Source of the DNA: Hymenobacter setariae
Lineage (GTDB): Bacteria > Bacteroidota > Bacteroidia > Cytophagales > Hymenobacteraceae
DNA length: 64,000 bases
Direction: 5' to 3'
Assembly: GCF_007713685.1 (NCBI RefSeq)
Contig: NZ_VMRJ01000003.1
Span: 310,001 to 374,000 of the forward strand
Shown here: positions 33,981-42,153 of the stretch, in pieces
Layout: every line of letters begins with the position of its first letter
Numbering within the stretch: position 1 is the first letter of the stretch
Made by a program: the position numbers and the translations under genes
Notes under the pieces: model-generated
Told to the model about the DNA's origin: nothing
What the model saw: only the letters and a program-made list of their open reading frames with translations
Database searches by the model: none

Positions 33981-34790
33981 CTACTTCCACGCTTTCACGA
34001 TGAGGCCCGTGCCCGAGTCATGCTTGCCTCTAGCATCAAGCCAGTTAAGCAGCAGGCAGAAAGGAAACGTAACCGCGTAGTAAAAAGGGAGGAAAAAGAA
34101 GAAAAGCCGCGACTTGCCCAGCATCAAAATGGGATACTTCATGCTCAGGCGCCACGAAATCTGGCCGGGCTCGCCGTAGCTGTAGCGGGCCTCGATGCGC
34201 TCGAAGCCAGCGGTGCGCAGCTTCTGCTGAATCTCGTGGATGTTGTAGCCATCGCGCACGTGCTCCTCGATAAAGCTAGTTTCGGAGTCAGCGTGCACGT
34301 CAGAGCCACCCTGGTCGCTCGGGGTCGAAATGAGTAGCATACCGCCATCCTTAAGCGAGGCGTGGATGTTGCGAAACACCTCCACATCTTCCAGAATATG
34401 CTCCATTACATCGACCGACAGCGCTAGGTCAAATGAGTTGGGCTCTTGATATAGCACCAAGTCCTGCACCGCAAACTGCACCTGTGGGCGGCCAATGGCC
34501 CGAAAAAAGTTGTTGGAGTCCTGCACCTGCTCTTCTTTCACATCCACGGCCAAGATGCGCCATAAGTTGCTAAGGCCACTGAGCCAGTAGGTGTACTGAC
34601 CATAGCCCGCGCCAGCATCCAGGATGTCGAGTGGCTCGCGGGTGCGGCCCTTAGCCCACTGGCGCAGCTCGCGGTGCACGTGCCAAGTGCGCAGTAGCAA
34701 GAGGTCGAGCAGATTATAAAACAAGCGCCGCAGCCACGGCGAGCGGTTGAACACATTACCGAGGCTGCGCTTAATCGGGTCGTAATACAT
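33981..34790 (-). CDS. Class I SAM-dependent methyltransferase
   Basis: 269 residues from ATG 34790; a GTG 18 nt upstream is less likely. Motif I LDILDAGAGYGQYTYWLS binds SAM. The acidic loop LAVDVKEEQ and the post-motif LALSVDVMEHILEDVEVF follow the Methyltransf_11/UbiE-like pattern. The C-terminus has a hydrophobic stretch (LFFFFLPFYYAVTFPFCLLL), suggesting membrane association. The substrate is unknown. It stands between rbfA and the LolC/E-type permease in one direction. Confidence 0.85.
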   Translation of the reverse strand: MYYDPIKRSLGNVFNRSPWLRRLFYNLLDLLLLRTWHVHRELRQWAKGRTREPLDILDAGAGYGQYTYWLSGLSNLWRILAVDVKEEQVQDSNNFFRAIGRPQVQFAVQDLVLYQEPNSFDLALSVDVMEHILEDVEVFRNIHASLKDGGMLLISTPSDQGGSDVHADSETSFIEEHVRDGYNIHEIQQKLRTAGFERIEARYSYGEPGQISWRLSMKYPILMLGKSRLFFFFLPFYYAVTFPFCLLLNWLDARGKHDSGTGLIVKAWK

Positions 34791-34866
34791 AGGAGGGGCG
34801 CGTCGCACGCGCCCGGGGTGAAATGGCTATAAAACGAACTAGCAAACGGGCGGCTACAGGCCGCCC

Positions 34867-35283
34867 TTACCGAAATAAACGCGGCCGTTCGTCGGTAGTA
34901 TCCGAGTCGTCCTCGTCTTCGGGCGGAGCGGGCGGAATGTCGAGCTTGCTCAGCACCTGGTCCATGTGGGCGGCGTAGGCGGCGCTGTCGTCGTGGAAGA
35001 AAGTGAGCTCGGGCACTACGCGAGCCTGGTTGCGAATGCGCTTACCTAGGGCGTGTCGAATTTCTTTGGTGTTCTCGCGAATGGTTTCGATACGCTCGGC
35101 AGCGTCGTTGCCGAGAAGTAGGCTCAAGTACACGCGGGCCACGGCTAGGTCGGGCGTCACGTGCACGGCGCTAATGCTGGGCACCAGCCCACCGCCAAAC
35201 AGGTGCGGCAGGTCGCGCTGCAGCACTTGGGCCAGCTCCTGCTGCAGCAAGCTGGCCATTTTTTGTTGTCGTTTGCTTTCCAT
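34867..35283 (-). CDS. rbfA: Ribosome-binding factor A
   Basis: 138 residues from ATG 35283. SKRQQKMASLLQQELAQVLQ at the N-terminus, VPSISAVHVTPDLAVARVYL and IRHALGKRIRNQARVVPELT follow the RbfA KH-fold pattern along the whole length. RbfA helps 30S maturation and binds near helix 1 of 16S rRNA. The acidic C-terminal tail (PPEDEDDSDTTDERP) is an extension. A TACCTTTG box lies 10 nt upstream. Confidence 0.95.
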   Translation of the reverse strand: MESKRQQKMASLLQQELAQVLQRDLPHLFGGGLVPSISAVHVTPDLAVARVYLSLLLGNDAAERIETIRENTKEIRHALGKRIRNQARVVPELTFFHDDSAAYAAHMDQVLSKLDIPPAPPEDEDDSDTTDERPRLFR

Positions 35284-35293
35284 ACTAAAGCTG

Positions 35294-35301
35294 CAAAGGT
35301 A
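35294..35301 (-). promoter_or_regulatory. Bacteroidota -7 promoter element (TACCTTTG) for rbfA
   Basis: The minus-strand TACCTTTG fits TAnnTTTG and lies 10 nt before the ATG, suggesting a nearly leaderless mRNA. No clear -33 TTTG is seen. Confidence 0.45.
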
Positions 35302-35316
35302 CTCTTCGTTAGGGGT

Positions 35317-35449
35317 TGGTGCTTGGTGCTTGGCTGTTAGTGTCCAAAACCTGCCTGCGGCCGCTGGGCCACCTAGGGTACAGTATCGAATTTGGATTCC
35401 CTAAAACGACCTTTGCACCTTACTTGGCTAGCCTAGGCACCAAGCACCA
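35317..35449. repeat. Word-like inverted repeat (TGGTGCTTGGTGC), copy 1
   Basis: TGGTGCTTGGTGC (35317-35329) pairs perfectly with GCACCAAGCACCA (35437-35449). Both arms are internally repetitive (GCTTGGTGCTT). The unit fills the divergent space between rbfA and the plus-strand membrane protein. A sister element occurs at 41296-41376. Confidence 0.7.
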
Positions 35450-35470
35450 GGCCCCAAGCACTAGTAACGA

Positions 35471-36898
35471 ATGCTGCGTTTTTTTAAAAGCACCCTCCCG
35501 GCCCAATTGCTCGTGCTGCTCGTGCTGGTGCTGGCCCTGCGGCTGCCGCTGCTGTGGCTGGGCCTGCCCGTGTCGGCCGCCGAGCTGCGCCTGCTGCTGC
35601 TGGGCGAGGGCGTAGGGGCCGGTGCCTGGCCCTACCGCGACCTCTACGATAGCACTGCCCCGCTGGCCGCCGCCGCCGCCGGCGCCCTAGAGCTAGCCTG
35701 GAACCGCCCCGTGCTGCTGTACCGGGCCGGGGCGCTGGCCATCCTGCTCATTCAAGCCCTGCGCCTCAACAACGTGCTGAACCGGGCCGACGTGCACCCC
35801 GAGCGTGGCTACCTGGCGGCGCTTACCTATCTAGTGGTGGGCAGCCTTAGCACGCAGCTCGATGAGCTATCGCCACTGCTCATCGGGCATACCTTTATCA
35901 TCTTCGCACTCAGTGCCTTGTTGCCCACCTCGCGCGAGGGCTACGACAACCGGCGCCTGTTTCGGGCGGGGTTCTTGATTGGACTGGCGGCGCTGTGTTA
36001 CCTGCCGCTGGGGCTGTTTGTGGCTCTAGGGCTATTTGCGGTGCTTATTTTCGCCGCCAATTCTTTTCGGAGCGCCTTGCTGCTGGTGTGTGGATTTTTG
36101 TCGCCTTATGCGCTGGTAGCCACAGTGTTTTTGTACGTGGGAGCGCTGCCAAGCTTCATGCAACTACACCTTAAACGTGGACTAAACTTTAGCGTGGCCA
36201 GCGTTGATGGTTTGCCGCCCGCCGTGGCGTTGCCGTTGTTGGTGGGCCCGGCCGTGCTGCTGCTGCTAGCGCTAGTGCGTACGGGCAGCACCGCCCTAGG
36301 GCTGGTGTTTCAAGCTAAGTTTCGGCAGTTGATGCTGGTATGGCTGTTAGTAGCCCTGGCAGTGCTGGCAGTGGGCCGCGGGCTGGCGCCTGGTTCGCTG
36401 GTGCTGCTGCTGCCGCCGCTCACGTATTTCGGGTTGTTTTTGTGGCAAAAGCTGCCTGGCCGGGCTGGCTGGGCCCCCGAATTGCTTTTTCTGGTGGTGC
36501 TGGGCAGCGTGTGGGCCCTACGTTACCGCGAGCTGGTGCCCGGTCTGCAAGGGTTACTGCGCCTGCCCGCCGAAAGCCGCTTTGCGCCTCAGCCTGCGCC
36601 CGCCTACAGCCGCCTAGGTGCCGCTGGCCCAGTGCTGGTACTCGGCCCCGACCGCCGGCCCTACCTTTCGCATCCCGCCGCGCGGCCGTACCTCGACTGG
36701 CCGCTGGCCGAGGAGGACTTTGGCCACCTCAACGAGTACGCGGCAGTGGTGCGCATTGCGGCTAGCTTCGATGGCCAGCTGCCGGCCTATGTCATTGACC
36801 AGCGCGGCCTGATGCCTTCGCTACGCTACCTGCTGCCGGGCGTTTTTGGCCGCTACGAGGCAGTAGCCAACCAGCCGGGCGTGTATCAGCGCCGCTAG
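35471..36898 (+). CDS. Polytopic membrane protein of unknown function (DUF6427-like)
   Basis: 475 residues from ATG 35471. About ten or more membrane helices are visible over residues 10-365, beginning LLVLLVLVLALRLPLLWLGL. A soluble C-terminal part of about 100 residues contains GPVLVLGPDRRPYLSHPAAR and YVIDQRGLMPSLRYLLPGVF. The topology resembles glycosyltransferase-like or DUF6427 membrane proteins of Bacteroidota. Catalytic residues cannot be identified with confidence. It is monocistronic, with a strong terminator after it. Confidence 0.7.
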   Translation: MLRFFKSTLPAQLLVLLVLVLALRLPLLWLGLPVSAAELRLLLLGEGVGAGAWPYRDLYDSTAPLAAAAAGALELAWNRPVLLYRAGALAILLIQALRLNNVLNRADVHPERGYLAALTYLVVGSLSTQLDELSPLLIGHTFIIFALSALLPTSREGYDNRRLFRAGFLIGLAALCYLPLGLFVALGLFAVLIFAANSFRSALLLVCGFLSPYALVATVFLYVGALPSFMQLHLKRGLNFSVASVDGLPPAVALPLLVGPAVLLLLALVRTGSTALGLVFQAKFRQLMLVWLLVALAVLAVGRGLAPGSLVLLLPPLTYFGLFLWQKLPGRAGWAPELLFLVVLGSVWALRYRELVPGLQGLLRLPAESRFAPQPAPAYSRLGAAGPVLVLGPDRRPYLSHPAARPYLDWPLAEEDFGHLNEYAAVVRIAASFDGQLPAYVIDQRGLMPSLRYLLPGVFGRYEAVANQPGVYQRR

Positions 36899-36954
36899 GG
36901 TCAGAGACGTACCTAGGTGACATAGCAATATGTTATGGTGCGTTTGAGTAAAAG

Positions 36955-36993
36955 AAAAAGGGACCTGCTTCCATGTGAAGCAGGTCCCTTTTT
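36955..36993. terminator. Bidirectional intrinsic terminator
   Basis: AAAAAGGGACCTGCTTC (36955-36971) and GAAGCAGGTCCCTTTTT (36977-36993) are exact reverse complements around a 5-nt loop. A-tract and T-tract flank the stem, so it can end both the plus-strand membrane protein gene and the minus-strand tatC gene, which converge here. Confidence 0.95.
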
Positions 36994-37010
36994 TGATGGC
37001 TAGCTAGGAC

Positions 37011-37895
37011 CTAGGCGGCCCCGGTGCCTTGCTGGCGAGCCAGCTCGGCATTTAGCTCGGCGGTGCGCTCGCGGCGCACGGCGCGGGCAATGTAGATACT
37101 AAGCTCGTAGAGTAGCAGAATCGGAATCGTAACGATAATCTGGGCCGAGATATCGGGCGGCGTGATGATGGCTGCGATGATGAGAATGACCACAATGGCG
37201 TGCTTGCGGTAGAGTATCATCAGCTCGGGCGTAACGAGGCCTGCCTTAGCTAGGAAGAAGACTATCATGGGCAGCTCAAACACGAAGGCGCATGAGAGCG
37301 TCATGGTAGTGAGCGTGCTTAGGTAGCTCTGCAAGTCAATCTGGTTTTCGATGGTCGAATCGACAGTGTACGAGGCCAGGAAGTTGATGCTCAGCGGCGC
37401 GGCGATGTAATAGCCGAAAAAGAGACCTAGGACGAACAGCACCGACACAAAAAACACAGCCCCCCGCGAATTCTTACGCTCATGCGGATACAAGCCAGGC
37501 TTCACAAACCGCCACAGCTCCCAAAACAGGTACGGAAACGTCATGCAGATGCCCGCCATAAACGACGTGCTAATGTGCATGGCGAGCTGTCCGCTCATCT
37601 CCCGGTTCTGGATGATGAAGTTGACTTGATTCTCGCAGGGGTCTTGCGAGCCGACTAGGTTACCCAGCTTGCACAGCATGCGGTAGGTCCAGAAGTCGTT
37701 GCGCGACGGCCCTAGGATGAGGTCATGAAACAAAAATTCCTTCGAGAAGAAGGCAATCAACGAAAACACTATTACCGCGATAGCCGACCTGATAATGTGC
37801 CAGCGCAGCGCTTCCAGGTGGTCGATGAAAGACATCTCCGCTTCGCCCTCGGCGATGGCGCGGTTCTGCTGAAACTTTTGAGTGGGGGAAGCCAA
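37011..37895 (-). CDS. tatC: Sec-independent protein translocase TatC
   Basis: 294 residues if read from TTG 37895; ATG 37835 (MSFIDHLEALRWHI) gives 274. The stretch before it (RAIAEGEAE) looks coding and no ATG lies further upstream. Diagnostic features are MSFIDHLEALRWHIIRSAIA at the N-terminus, FMAGICMTFPYLFWELWRFV, the PGLYPHERK motif, and six membrane helices. The region between helices 1 and 2 carries a family-specific insertion (RNDFWTYRMLCKLGNLVGSQ). TatC is the signal-peptide receptor that exports folded proteins; the phosphoesterase at 1-410 has a Tat-type signal. The tatA gene is not in this window. Confidence 0.95.
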   Translation of the reverse strand: MASPTQKFQQNRAIAEGEAEMSFIDHLEALRWHIIRSAIAVIVFSLIAFFSKEFLFHDLILGPSRNDFWTYRMLCKLGNLVGSQDPCENQVNFIIQNREMSGQLAMHISTSFMAGICMTFPYLFWELWRFVKPGLYPHERKNSRGAVFFVSVLFVLGLFFGYYIAAPLSINFLASYTVDSTIENQIDLQSYLSTLTTMTLSCAFVFELPMIVFFLAKAGLVTPELMILYRKHAIVVILIIAAIITPPDISAQIIVTIPILLLYELSIYIARAVRRERTAELNAELARQQGTGAA

Positions 37896-37986
37896 GAGTA
37901 GTTCGAGTAATAGGTAATGAGCGTAAGTTGAGAAGGAAGAAGTAGCATAATGCGTTCGGCACTACGCTACTTTCTTACCAGTCAGC

Positions 37987-39294
37987 TTAGGCTTGAAACA
38001 GCGGGTAGCCTTGCAGCCACTCGTTGACCTGGGTGCGCACGCCAGCTAGGCGGCCAGCGTCGGCGTGGTGCATGAGGGCCTCGTCAATGAGCTCCACAAT
38101 GCGCGCCATGTCAGTTTCGACCAGGCCGCGGGTAGTTACGGCAGCCGAGCCAATCCGGATGCCGCTGGTCACGAACGGCGACTTGTCGTCGAACGGTACC
38201 ATGTTCTTGTTGATGGTGATATCGGCCTGCACCAAGGTGTTTTCGGCCAGTTTGCCCGTCAAGCCCTTCGAGCGCAGGTCAATGAGCATCAAGTGGTTGT
38301 CGGTGCCGCCCGAAATGATGTCATAGCCGCGGTTCAGGAATTCCTTGGCCAGCGCCTGAGCATTCTTCTGCACTTGGTGAGCGTACTTAGTGTAGCCCTC
38401 ACCTAGGGCCTCGCCGAAGGCAACAGCCTTAGCTGCAATAACGTGCTCGAGCGGGCCGCCCTGAGTGCCAGGGAACACAGCCGAGTCGAGCAGGGCCGAC
38501 ATGGGACGCGTTTCGCCCTTAGGCGTCTTCAGGCCATAGGGGTTGTCGAAGTCTTGGCCCAGCATGATGAGGCCACCGCGGGGGCCACGCAGCGTTTTGT
38601 GCGTGGTGGTAGTCACGATGTGGCAGTGCTGGAAGGGATTGTTGAGCAAACCCTTGGCGATGAGGCCGCTGGGGTGCGAAATATCGGCTAGCAGCAGGGC
38701 GCCTACTTCGTCGGCGGCGCGGCGCAGGGCCTCGTAGTTCCAGTCGCGCGAGTAGGCCGACGCGCCGCAGATGATGAGCTTGGGGCGCTCGCGGCGGGCG
38801 GTGTCTACTACTTTGTCCCAGTCGATGAGACCAGTCTCTTTTTCTACGCCATAGAAGCTAGGCTGGTAGAGCTTGCCCGAGAAGTTGACGGGCGAGCCGT
38901 GGGTGAGGTGGCCGCCGTGGCTGAGGTCGAAGCCCAGAATTTTATCGCCGGGCTGCAGGCAGGCTAGCATTACGGCCGCATTGGCCTGCGCGCCCGAGTG
39001 AGGCTGCACGTTGGCCCAGGCCACCCCAAATAGCTCCTTGATGCGGTCGATAGCCAACTGCTCTACTTGGTCGACTACTTCGCAGCCACCATAGTAGCGT
39101 TTGCCGGGTAGGCCTTCGGCGTACTTATTGGTGAGCACCGAGCCCTGCGCCGCCATTACTTGGTCGGAAACGTAGTTTTCGGAGGCAATGAGCTCAAGGC
39201 CGTGGGTTTGGCGCTGGCGTTCCTGCTCGATGAGAGCGAAGATAGCCGTGTCGTGCACGGCAGCGGGGGCGAGGGTTGGGGCAGTGGCTTGCAT
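37987..39294 (-). CDS. glyA: Serine hydroxymethyltransferase
   Basis: 435 residues from ATG 39294. [20 protein letters not shown] and [18 protein letters not shown] are the substrate- and PLP-binding segments. [16 protein letters not shown] contains the PLP lysine. [20 protein letters not shown] closes the active site. The enzyme converts serine and tetrahydrofolate to glycine and methylene-THF. The length agrees with the family. It is a single gene with its own promoter-like TACTTTTG box just upstream. Confidence 0.98.
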   Translation of the reverse strand: MQATAPTLAPAAVHDTAIFALIEQERQRQTHGLELIASENYVSDQVMAAQGSVLTNKYAEGLPGKRYYGGCEVVDQVEQLAIDRIKELFGVAWANVQPHSGAQANAAVMLACLQPGDKILGFDLSHGGHLTHGSPVNFSGKLYQPSFYGVEKETGLIDWDKVVDTARRERPKLIICGASAYSRDWNYEALRRAADEVGALLLADISHPSGLIAKGLLNNPFQHCHIVTTTTHKTLRGPRGGLIMLGQDFDNPYGLKTPKGETRPMSALLDSAVFPGTQGGPLEHVIAAKAVAFGEALGEGYTKYAHQVQKNAQALAKEFLNRGYDIISGGTDNHLMLIDLRSKGLTGKLAENTLVQADITINKNMVPFDDKSPFVTSGIRIGSAAVTTRGLVETDMARIVELIDEALMHHADAGRLAGVRTQVNEWLQGYPLFQA

Positions 39295-39299
39295 GGCCC

Positions 39300-39307
39300 C
39301 AAAAGTA
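39300..39307 (-). promoter_or_regulatory. Bacteroidota -7 promoter element (TACTTTTG) for glyA
   Basis: TACTTTTG on the minus strand fits TAnnTTTG and lies 5 nt before the glyA ATG, implying a very short or absent leader. A -33 element was not evident. Confidence 0.4.
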
Positions 39308-39375
39308 CAACCGCCTCGTGCGGGATGCCGTAGCCCGCCCGCTAATAATAGCAGCCACCTAGGTAGGCCCAGACT

Positions 39376-40083
39376 TTAGCGCTTGGCGATAGGGTACAAT
39401 TCTTCCAGGTTTTCTACTAGGTGCAGCTCCCAGCTGTCGAGGTTTAGTGCGGCTAGGTGGCGCAGCTCAGGGTTGTGTCGGTACACGCCGCCCGCATCCA
39501 AACCAATGGCTCCGGCCTTAGCTGCTACACTGACTTTTATATCGGCTACGGGCGTCGGCACGTGGCCATGCAGCAGGCGCTTACCACCTAGGCGTGAGGG
39601 GTCAAACACAAAATGCTTGGTATAAAGTATACTATGCGCATCGTGGCGCATTTCGGCTGGTGGCAAAGCAAAGTTGTAGCCCGCGTGCACCAGTACGAAA
39701 TCGGGTAGCTCCAACTCTAGCGGCAAGGCCTGCATCCAGGCCACGTAGTGGGCCGGGATGTCGGTGGCCTGTGCCACGCCAAAGCTAGCGAGCACCATGT
39801 CGCGCTCGGCTTCGAGCTTCCACATGTGGTTGGCATTGGGCGTGCCGTGGATGGTGTCGAGCAACTCTTTCTCGTGGTTGCCACGCAGGCACTGCACTTG
39901 GTACCCTAGGCCTTGCAGCTGCATCAGGTAGTCGAGCACGCCGCAGCTGTCGGGGCCCTTGTTCACATAGTCACCCAGCAGATATAGCGTGTCGGTGGGG
40001 CGCAGGCGCAGCTCGTGTTCTACTAGGTAGCGAAAGGTGTGCAGGCAGCCGTGCAGGTCGGTAGCAGCAAAGCGACGAGCCAT
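39376..40083 (-). CDS. PPP-type serine/threonine metallophosphatase
   Basis: 235 residues from ATG 40083. A longer frame starting at 40146 would run through the terminator of the preceding gene and is rejected. Metal-binding blocks are all present: FAATDLHGCLHTF (DxH), LYLLGDYVNKGPDS (GDxxxxG), CLRGNHEKELL (GNHE), VLVHAGYNF and RLLHGHVPTP (the last histidines). This is the order found in bacterial PrpE/ApaH-like phosphatases. The substrate could be phosphoproteins or dinucleotide polyphosphates; the sequence does not decide. Confidence 0.9.
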   Translation of the reverse strand: MARRFAATDLHGCLHTFRYLVEHELRLRPTDTLYLLGDYVNKGPDSCGVLDYLMQLQGLGYQVQCLRGNHEKELLDTIHGTPNANHMWKLEAERDMVLASFGVAQATDIPAHYVAWMQALPLELELPDFVLVHAGYNFALPPAEMRHDAHSILYTKHFVFDPSRLGGKRLLHGHVPTPVADIKVSVAAKAGAIGLDAGGVYRHNPELRHLAALNLDSWELHLVENLEELYPIAKR

Positions 40084-40122
40084 GTGTTGCTGAGTTTGGG
40101 GCCTAAGGATGGAGAAAGGATA

Positions 40123-40154
40123 CGAAAAAGCCCCGGCCAAAGGCACGGGGCTTC
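40123..40154 (-). terminator. Intrinsic terminator after the 70-residue acidic protein gene
   Basis: Read on the minus strand, AAGCCCCG (40153-40146) pairs with CGGGGCTT (40135-40128) and a TTTTT run follows. It lies between the small acidic protein gene and the phosphatase gene, and it decides against the longer phosphatase start. Confidence 0.85.
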
Positions 40155-40180
40155 ATTCATTATTGGAAAAACCAGCTGAC

Positions 40181-40393
40181 CTAGGCGTAGCTGCCTTTGC
40201 CGTTGTCGGGCTTGTTGTGGCCGCGGTTGGGGTGGCGAACGCCCGCGTCTTCGGCCTCGTCGGCAAGACGCTCTTCGGTGGCTTCGTCGAGGTTACCAGC
40301 AGGCAGCGCGTCGGCTTTGTGCTGCTCGGGCATACCAGCTTGGTTTTTGTTGGTCTGCGACTCTTGGTTCTGCTCAGTGTGGTGGGTAGCCAT
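40181..40393 (-). CDS. Small acidic, probably disordered protein
   Basis: 70 residues from ATG 40393. It is highly hydrophilic, with no hydrophobic core: ATHHTEQNQESQTNKNQAG at the start and EATEERLADEAEDAGVRHPN near the end. The end closely resembles the 56-residue protein encoded just upstream at 40446-40616 (DEQTEKRLRDEAQDAPHTHP), so the two are tandem paralogues. Such small charged proteins are often stress-induced in Bacteroidota, but I assign no function. Confidence 0.75.
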   Translation of the reverse strand: MATHHTEQNQESQTNKNQAGMPEQHKADALPAGNLDEATEERLADEAEDAGVRHPNRGHNKPDNGKGSYA

Positions 40394-40445
40394 GGGAGTT
40401 GTAGTTAAAGGTTAAAAACGATGCGCAATGCCACTAGGGCCAGCG

Positions 40446-40616
40446 CTAGCGATTGGGGTGCGTGTGTGGCGCATCCTGCGCTTCGTCGCGCAGACGCTTT
40501 TCGGTCTGCTCGTCGCGCCCTTTATCGTTGTCTTCGCCAGTACCGGCGGCTTGCTGAGCTACGTTGGGGCCGCCCTGGTGCGACTCGCCCTGCTTGTTTG
40601 ATTTATGGTCTGCCAT
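40446..40616 (-). CDS. Very small acidic protein, paralogue of the neighbouring 70-residue protein
   Basis: 56 residues from ATG 40616 to TAG 40446. It begins MADHKSNKQGESHQGGPNVA and ends in ERL-like EKRLRDEAQDAPHTHPNR, matching the C-terminal part of the protein at 40181-40393. The shared block (D-E-x-T-E-x-R-L-x-D-E-A-x-D-A, then H-P-N-R) in two adjacent frames argues that this short frame is a real gene. Confidence 0.7.
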   Translation of the reverse strand: MADHKSNKQGESHQGGPNVAQQAAGTGEDNDKGRDEQTEKRLRDEAQDAPHTHPNR

Positions 40617-40627
40617 GATGATTAACT

Positions 40628-40704
40628 ATTAGTGGTGAATTGTTAGTGATTAATGATAGGCTGCCACTGGTTAACTAACCATTAACAACTAACCATTGAC
40701 CATT
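40628..40704. repeat. Word-like imperfect inverted repeat (TTAGTGATTAATG type), copy 1
   Basis: The left part (TAGTGGTGAATTGTTAGTGA, from 40630) and the right part (ending CAACTAACCATTGACCATTA) are partly reverse complementary across about 30 nt. The unit lies between the 173-residue protein gene and the 56-residue protein gene. A similar but separate unit is at 58738-58827. Confidence 0.55.
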
Positions 40705-40707
40705 ACC

Positions 40708-41229
40708 TTAAAAACCTTGGTCGATAGCCGAATCTTGCGCACCGGGGTCGGTGAGCTCGGCGTTGGTATCGGTTCCGGTGATGGGCTTAGGCGTTTTGGG
40801 GGCCATCTGGCCCATGCCTACGTGCGAGTTGGCATCTTCCATTTCGTCGGGGCCTTGGCGCAAGTCGTCGGCCTCCAGCTCATCGACGGGGCCGCGGCGG
40901 GGGCGGCGGCCCTCTTCGTCGCGTTCGTCGTCGGGGCTCGGCAGGTCTTGGTTGCGGCGCTGGTCGGCGCCTTCGTCGGCGCGGCGCATGTTGTCGCCGG
41001 GCTGCTGGTCATCGGGTGCATCGGTGCGGGCGTTCATGGCCGTGGCCGTTACGCCTTCGCTGCTGTCGGTGCCGTAGCCTTCCTTGCCCTCGCGGTTTCC
41101 GAAGCCACCGCGGGCAGCTTCATTCTTGGGCGGGTCGGCATTAGGGATGCGCAGACCAGCGGCAAATTCTTCTTCAGTCGTATCGTCGTTGATGACGCGG
41201 ATGGGACGGTTGTTAGGGTCAACAGACAT
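40708..41229 (-). CDS. Hydrophilic, low-complexity protein of unknown function
   Basis: 173 residues from ATG 41229. It starts SVDPNNRPIRVINDDTTEEE and is rich in Asp, Glu, Arg, Pro and Gly, with no membrane segment and little predicted structure (ARTDAPDDQQPGDNMRRADE, SPDDERDEEGRRPRRG). It is likely intrinsically disordered. It is upstream of the two small acidic proteins on the same strand, which suggests a shared theme such as stress or desiccation, but this is speculation. Confidence 0.7.
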   Translation of the reverse strand: MSVDPNNRPIRVINDDTTEEEFAAGLRIPNADPPKNEAARGGFGNREGKEGYGTDSSEGVTATAMNARTDAPDDQQPGDNMRRADEGADQRRNQDLPSPDDERDEEGRRPRRGPVDELEADDLRQGPDEMEDANSHVGMGQMAPKTPKPITGTDTNAELTDPGAQDSAIDQGF

Positions 41230-41295
41230 GATAGGGGAGGGCTTAGCAAATTGGTAATAGGGTTTACTTAGGTTCGGCCGTTTGGGTTGTTGAGT

Positions 41296-41376
41296 TGGTG
41301 CTTAGTACTTGGTGCTTAGTGCGTAGTGGTAAAACCGCAGAAAATGCCTAAGCACTAGGCCCCAAGCACTAAGCAC
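41296..41376. repeat. Word-like inverted repeat (TGGTGCTTAGTGC), copy 2
   Basis: TGGTGCTTAGTACTTGGTGC (from 41296) and GCACTAAGCACCA (ending about 41377) pair imperfectly, and both arms repeat the word GTGCTTAGT. It lies in the divergent space between the disordered protein gene and rsmI. It is similar to the element at 35317-35449. Confidence 0.65.
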
Positions 41377-41385
41377 CAGCCTCCC

Positions 41386-41393
41386 TACCTTTG
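41386..41393 (+). promoter_or_regulatory. Bacteroidota -7 promoter element (TACCTTTG) for rsmI
   Basis: TACCTTTG matches TAnnTTTG and ends 4 nt before the rsmI ATG, implying an almost leaderless mRNA. The -33 region is occupied by the inverted repeat and shows no clear TTTG. Confidence 0.5.
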
Positions 41394-41397
41394 CCCC

Positions 41398-42153
41398 ATG
41401 CCCGACGCCGCTGCCCTTACCCTTGTGCCCACGCCCATTGGCAACCTCGAAGACATTACGTTGCGGGCCATTCGGGTGCTAGGCGAAGCCGACCTCATCC
41501 TCTGCGAAGACACCCGCACCAGCGGCCGGCTCTTGCAGCACCTCGAAATCAAAAAGCCTCTGCAAGCCTACCACTTGCACAATGAGCACCAGGTCGTGCC
41601 CCGCCTACTCGAACGCCTGGCCAAGGGCGAGCGCATGGCGCTCGTCAGCGACGCCGGTACGCCGGGCATTTCCGACCCTGGCTTTTTACTGGTGCGCGAG
41701 TGCTTGGCCCAAGGGCTGCGGGTCGAGTGCCTGCCCGGCCCCACAGCCTTTGTGCCCGCCCTGCTCAAGTCGGGTTTTGGGGCCGAGCGCTTCTCGTTTG
41801 AAGGATTTTTGCCCGCTAAAAAGGGCCGCCAGACCCGTTTGCGTGAACTAGCCCGCGAGACGCGCACGTTGATTTTTTATGAGTCGCCGCACCGCATCGT
41901 GAAAACCCTTACGCAGCTGGCCGAAGTTTTCGGCCCCGAGCGCCCGGCCTCCGTTAGCCGCGAGCTGACCAAGCTTTTTGAAGAAACGCTTACCGCCCCG
42001 CTCGGCGAACTAGCAGCCACCCTGGCTGCTCGCCCCGCCATTAAGGGCGAAATTGTACTGGTAATAGAAGGTGCCAAACTCGAGAAACGCAGCAAATACG
42101 ATGACTCCGACGACGACGCAGCCGACGCCCCCGACCCTGACGACGCCGACTAG
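41398..42153 (+). CDS. rsmI: 16S rRNA 2'-O-ribose C1402 methyltransferase
   Basis: 251 residues from ATG 41398. LTLVPTPIGNLEDITLRAIR, ADLILCEDTRTSGRLLQHL, ALVSDAGTPGISDPGFLLVR and the LIFYESPHRIVKTLTQL block are the RsmI tetrapyrrole-methylase-fold signatures. The enzyme modifies C1402 of 16S rRNA in the decoding centre. The C-terminus is an acidic tail (DDSDDDAADAPDPDDAD). The lnt gene starts inside the end of this gene. Confidence 0.96.
   Translation: MPDAAALTLVPTPIGNLEDITLRAIRVLGEADLILCEDTRTSGRLLQHLEIKKPLQAYHLHNEHQVVPRLLERLAKGERMALVSDAGTPGISDPGFLLVRECLAQGLRVECLPGPTAFVPALLKSGFGAERFSFEGFLPAKKGRQTRLRELARETRTLIFYESPHRIVKTLTQLAEVFGPERPASVSRELTKLFEETLTAPLGELAATLAARPAIKGEIVLVIEGAKLEKRSKYDDSDDDAADAPDPDDAD

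Noticed and set aside
40084..40146. N-terminal extension of the metallophosphatase
   Set aside because: It would be translated through an intrinsic terminator (40123-40154). The ATG at 40083 precedes the conserved DxH motif directly.
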